Below, in pieces: positions 20,849 to 22,443 of a DNA stretch of 22,443 bases. The translations under genes were made by a program, and so were the position numbers. The first letter of the stretch is position 1. Each line of letters starts with the position of its first letter. This DNA comes from Bacteroides sp. UBA939 (GTDB lineage: Bacteria; Bacteroidota; Bacteroidia; Bacteroidales; Bacteroidaceae). Below the pieces are notes generated by a model that was not told the DNA's origin, did no database searches, and saw only the letters and a list, made by a program, of their open reading frames with translations. The DNA lies in NCBI RefSeq assembly GCF_002293435.1, contig NZ_DBDF01000112.1, positions 1 to 22,443 on the forward strand, given 5' to 3'.

Positions 20849-22015
20849 ATGAAAAAGAAATTGTTATTGGTCTTCCTATGTCCGGCTATTCTGTCTTTTA
20901 TTACAGGTACTGTTATTGCCCAACCTGTTACTACTCAATCCGTCAGTGCCCGGTCTGTTAGTAGTTCCAGCATTAAAAGCCTGCTAAAGCGTGTTTCCGA
21001 CTGGCAGATAGCCCATCCCAACACCTCCGCTGAGCATGACGACCTGGATTGGACGCACGCCGCCCTGTATATGGGCATGTTGGACTGGGCTGCCCTTTCG
21101 GAAAGGGAAGACAACGACAGCTCCTATTACGACTGGCTGCTCCGTATCGGGCGCCGCAACCATTTCCAGGTTGGCAAGTGGATGTACCATGCCGACTTTA
21201 TTGCCGTTGGACAGCCTTTCATCGACCTTTACATAAAATATGGCAATAAGAAAATGGTGGCTCCCGTCATGGCGCGCGCCAACTGGGTGGTTGATAATCC
21301 TTCCGAAACTACCCTCGAACTGGATTACGGCAAGCTCGAGACGCTTGACCGCTGGGCATGGTGCGACGCATTGTTTATGGCTCCCCCCGTTTACGCCAAA
21401 CTCTATGCGTTGACCGGCAACAGGAAATACCTGGACTTTCTCAACAAGGAGTACAAAGCCACTTACGATTATCTGTTCGATGCGCAGGAACAACTGTTCT
21501 ACCGCGACCGGCGTTACTTCGACAAGAAAGAGGCGAACGGGCGTAAAGTATTCTGGGGACGCGGCAACGGTTGGGTTCTGGGTGGTCTGGCCGAAATCCT
21601 CCAGGTGTTGCCCAAGGAAGAACCTTCGCGGGAGTTCTATAAGCAGTTGTTTGTAACCCTGTCCACCCGAGTGGGAGAGTTGCAGAGTTCCGACGGATAC
21701 TGGCGCGCCAGCTTGCTCGACCCCGATTCCTATCCGTCGCCCGAAACAAGTGCAACCGGATTTATTGTTTACGCTCTGGCTTACGGCGTGAATGAAGGTT
21801 TGCTCGACCGGAAAGTCTTTCTTCCTGTGATTGAAAAAGGCTGGCAGGCGCTTGTTGCCGCCGTAGAACCGGACGGTAAGCTGGGTTACGTGCAACCTAT
21901 CGGCGCCGACCCGCGCAAGGTGACGCGCGATATGACGGAGGTGTACGGAGTCGGCGCTTTCCTGCTTGCCGGATGCCAGATTTATAAGCTGCTCAATGCT
22001 ACCCCTGTGAATTAA
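20849..22015 (+). CDS. GH105-type unsaturated uronyl hydrolase, exported
   Basis: This encodes 388 aa with a Sec signal peptide (KKKLLLVFLCPAILSF, likely cleavage after IA-Q near residue 24-25). The mature part is an (alpha/alpha)6-barrel of the GH105/GH88 group. Key segments are HADFIAVGQ from His114, RWAWCDALFMAPPVYAKLY with the probable catalytic Asp173, WGRGNGW at 236-242 and GYWRASLLDP to PETSATGFIVYAL (284-310). Known GH105 enzymes remove unsaturated glucuronyl or galacturonyl residues from lyase products of pectic rhamnogalacturonan or related glycans. No lyase gene is visible here. The gene follows a terminator and repeats, so it is probably a separate unit from the sus operon. It is visibly richer in G+C than its flanks, and this gives rise to a long antisense ORF that is not real. 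Confidence 0.9.
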   Translation: MKKKLLLVFLCPAILSFITGTVIAQPVTTQSVSARSVSSSSIKSLLKRVSDWQIAHPNTSAEHDDLDWTHAALYMGMLDWAALSEREDNDSSYYDWLLRIGRRNHFQVGKWMYHADFIAVGQPFIDLYIKYGNKKMVAPVMARANWVVDNPSETTLELDYGKLETLDRWAWCDALFMAPPVYAKLYALTGNRKYLDFLNKEYKATYDYLFDAQEQLFYRDRRYFDKKEANGRKVFWGRGNGWVLGGLAEILQVLPKEEPSREFYKQLFVTLSTRVGELQSSDGYWRASLLDPDSYPSPETSATGFIVYALAYGVNEGLLDRKVFLPVIEKGWQALVAAVEPDGKLGYVQPIGADPRKVTRDMTEVYGVGAFLLAGCQIYKLLNATPVN

Positions 22016-22060
22016 TTAATCGTGCGAATCAGTAGTTAAAGTAGTTATATCGTGAACGAT

Positions 22061-22272
22061 TATAACTCAAGTATCACATGTCGTCTGTATGCTACAGTTC
22101 TTCGTCACTTTAGGTGCCGCCTTTTTCTCTCGAATACCGATGAATAAAGAGTTTGAAGCAAATTGCTTGCACCTAAAGAGACGAAGAACCTATGTTACTG
22201 AACTATCTCGTTGTTGATTAACAACTGAGATAGTTCAATAACATACAGGCAACATGTGAAACTTGAGTTATA
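22061..22272. repeat. Nested palindrome that can fold as a three-way junction
   Basis: The outer stem pairs TATAACTCAAGT (22061-22072) with ACTTGAGTTATA (22261-22272), then CACATGT (22075-22081) with ACATGTG (22252-22258), then CTGTATG (22085-22091) with CATACAG (22242-22248). Inside are two hairpins. The first pairs 22097-22117 with 22169-22189, 20 of 21 matched. The second is built from TGTTA/TAACA (sharing two bases with the outer stem), GAACTATCTC/GAGATAGTTC (22200-22209 with 22227-22236) and GTTGTT/AACAAC. It starts 45 bp after the GH105 stop. It may be a terminator-like RNA, a structured ncRNA or a palindromic mobile remnant. Confidence 0.8.
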
Positions 22273-22301
22273 ACTTGAAACTTCAGTTATAACATAAAGC
22301 G

Positions 22302-22355
22302 TCTATATCTTATGAAACATCTATATCTTATGAAACATCTATATTTTATGAAATA
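22302..22355 (+). repeat. Three 18-bp tandem repeats with in-frame ATGs
   Basis: Units start at 22302, 22320 and 22338, with consensus TCTATATCTTATGAAACA. The first two are identical and the third has two changes. Each contains an ATG (22312, 22330, 22348), all in the same frame as the signal peptide that follows. Translated, this gives MKHLYL, MKHLYF, MKYAYP. A fourth in-frame ATG is at 22366. Confidence 0.85.
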
Positions 22356-22443
22356 TGCGTATCCTATGCACCCCCTATCCCGCATCCTTCTGCTCGTCTG
22401 CCTTCTTTTGACAGGCGCAAAAGCATCCTCCCGTGAAGTAACC
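22348..22443 (+). CDS. Start of an exported protein, cut by the window end
   Basis: At least 32 codons are open to the last base. MHPLSRILLLVCLLLTGAKA is a typical Sec signal peptide with probable cleavage after AKA. In-frame ATGs at 22312, 22330, 22348 and 22366 are all possible starts, and the choice of 22348 is uncertain. The mature part is too short to identify. By position it may be another glycan-degrading enzyme related to the GH105 gene, but this is only a guess from context. Confidence 0.6.
   Translation, partial: MKYAYPMHPLSRILLLVCLLLTGAKASSREVT

Noticed and set aside
20984..21895. 303-aa minus-strand ORF inside the GH105 gene
   Set aside because: It is a shadow of a G+C-rich gene whose plus-strand protein has a signal peptide and conserved GH105 motifs.
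1..22443. tRNA or rRNA genes
   Set aside because: No cloverleaf with the usual GTTCRA arm or rRNA-like sequence was found in the gaps.

Overview
The window looks like the chromosome of a gut Bacteroides species. The evidence is a SusC/SusD outer-membrane pair with an ECF sigma factor and a FecR-type anti-sigma factor, BACON and F5/8-type (discoidin) domains on exported lipoproteins, lipoprotein signals followed by acidic residues, and promoters of the Bacteroides form (TTTG about 20 bp upstream of TAnnTTTG). Nothing in the sequence fixes the species.

Layout. Positions 1-361 hold repeats and a hairpin. 362-1195 (minus) is an uncharacterised lipoprotein. It diverges from a CCA-adding tRNA nucleotidyltransferase (1486-2934, plus), and a long inverted repeat lies between the two. 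2935-3460 is packed with dispersed repeats and ends in a good Bacteroides promoter. That promoter serves a two-gene operon: an exported WD40-like/OmpA-like protein (3461-5569) and an exported TPR/CARDB-like/caspase-family (C14) protein (5577-8327). The operon ends at a strong hairpin shared with a convergent ECF sigma gene (8501-9049, minus).

After 1 kb of repeat-rich DNA comes a polysaccharide-utilisation-type locus on the plus strand: FecR anti-sigma (10086-11129), SusC with an STN signalling domain (11210-14566), SusD (14582-16429), a BACON-F5/8-M60 metallopeptidase lipoprotein (16655-18979) and a lipoprotein with two BIG2-like domains and one F5/8-like domain (19005-20138), then a terminator. 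The domain set suggests recognition, cleavage and import of host O-glycoprotein (mucin-like) fragments, with sensing through SusC, FecR and the ECF sigma. A GH105-type unsaturated glucuronyl/galacturonyl hydrolase (20849-22015) and the start of another exported protein (22348 to the window end) follow and may belong to a different locus.

The least expected structure is a pair of related composite repeats in mirror orientation around the FecR-to-BIG2 block. On the left are five 22-bp tandem units (9561-9670) followed by a 126-bp block (9733-9858). On the right is the same kind of block inverted (20297-20421, about 81% identical by hand alignment), followed by six 22-bp tandem units of different sequence (20477-20608). 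Other points of interest are the two-gene exported caspase operon, a 212-bp nested palindrome that can fold as a three-way junction (22061-22272), and an 18-bp in-frame tandem repeat that gives the last gene a ladder of start codons.
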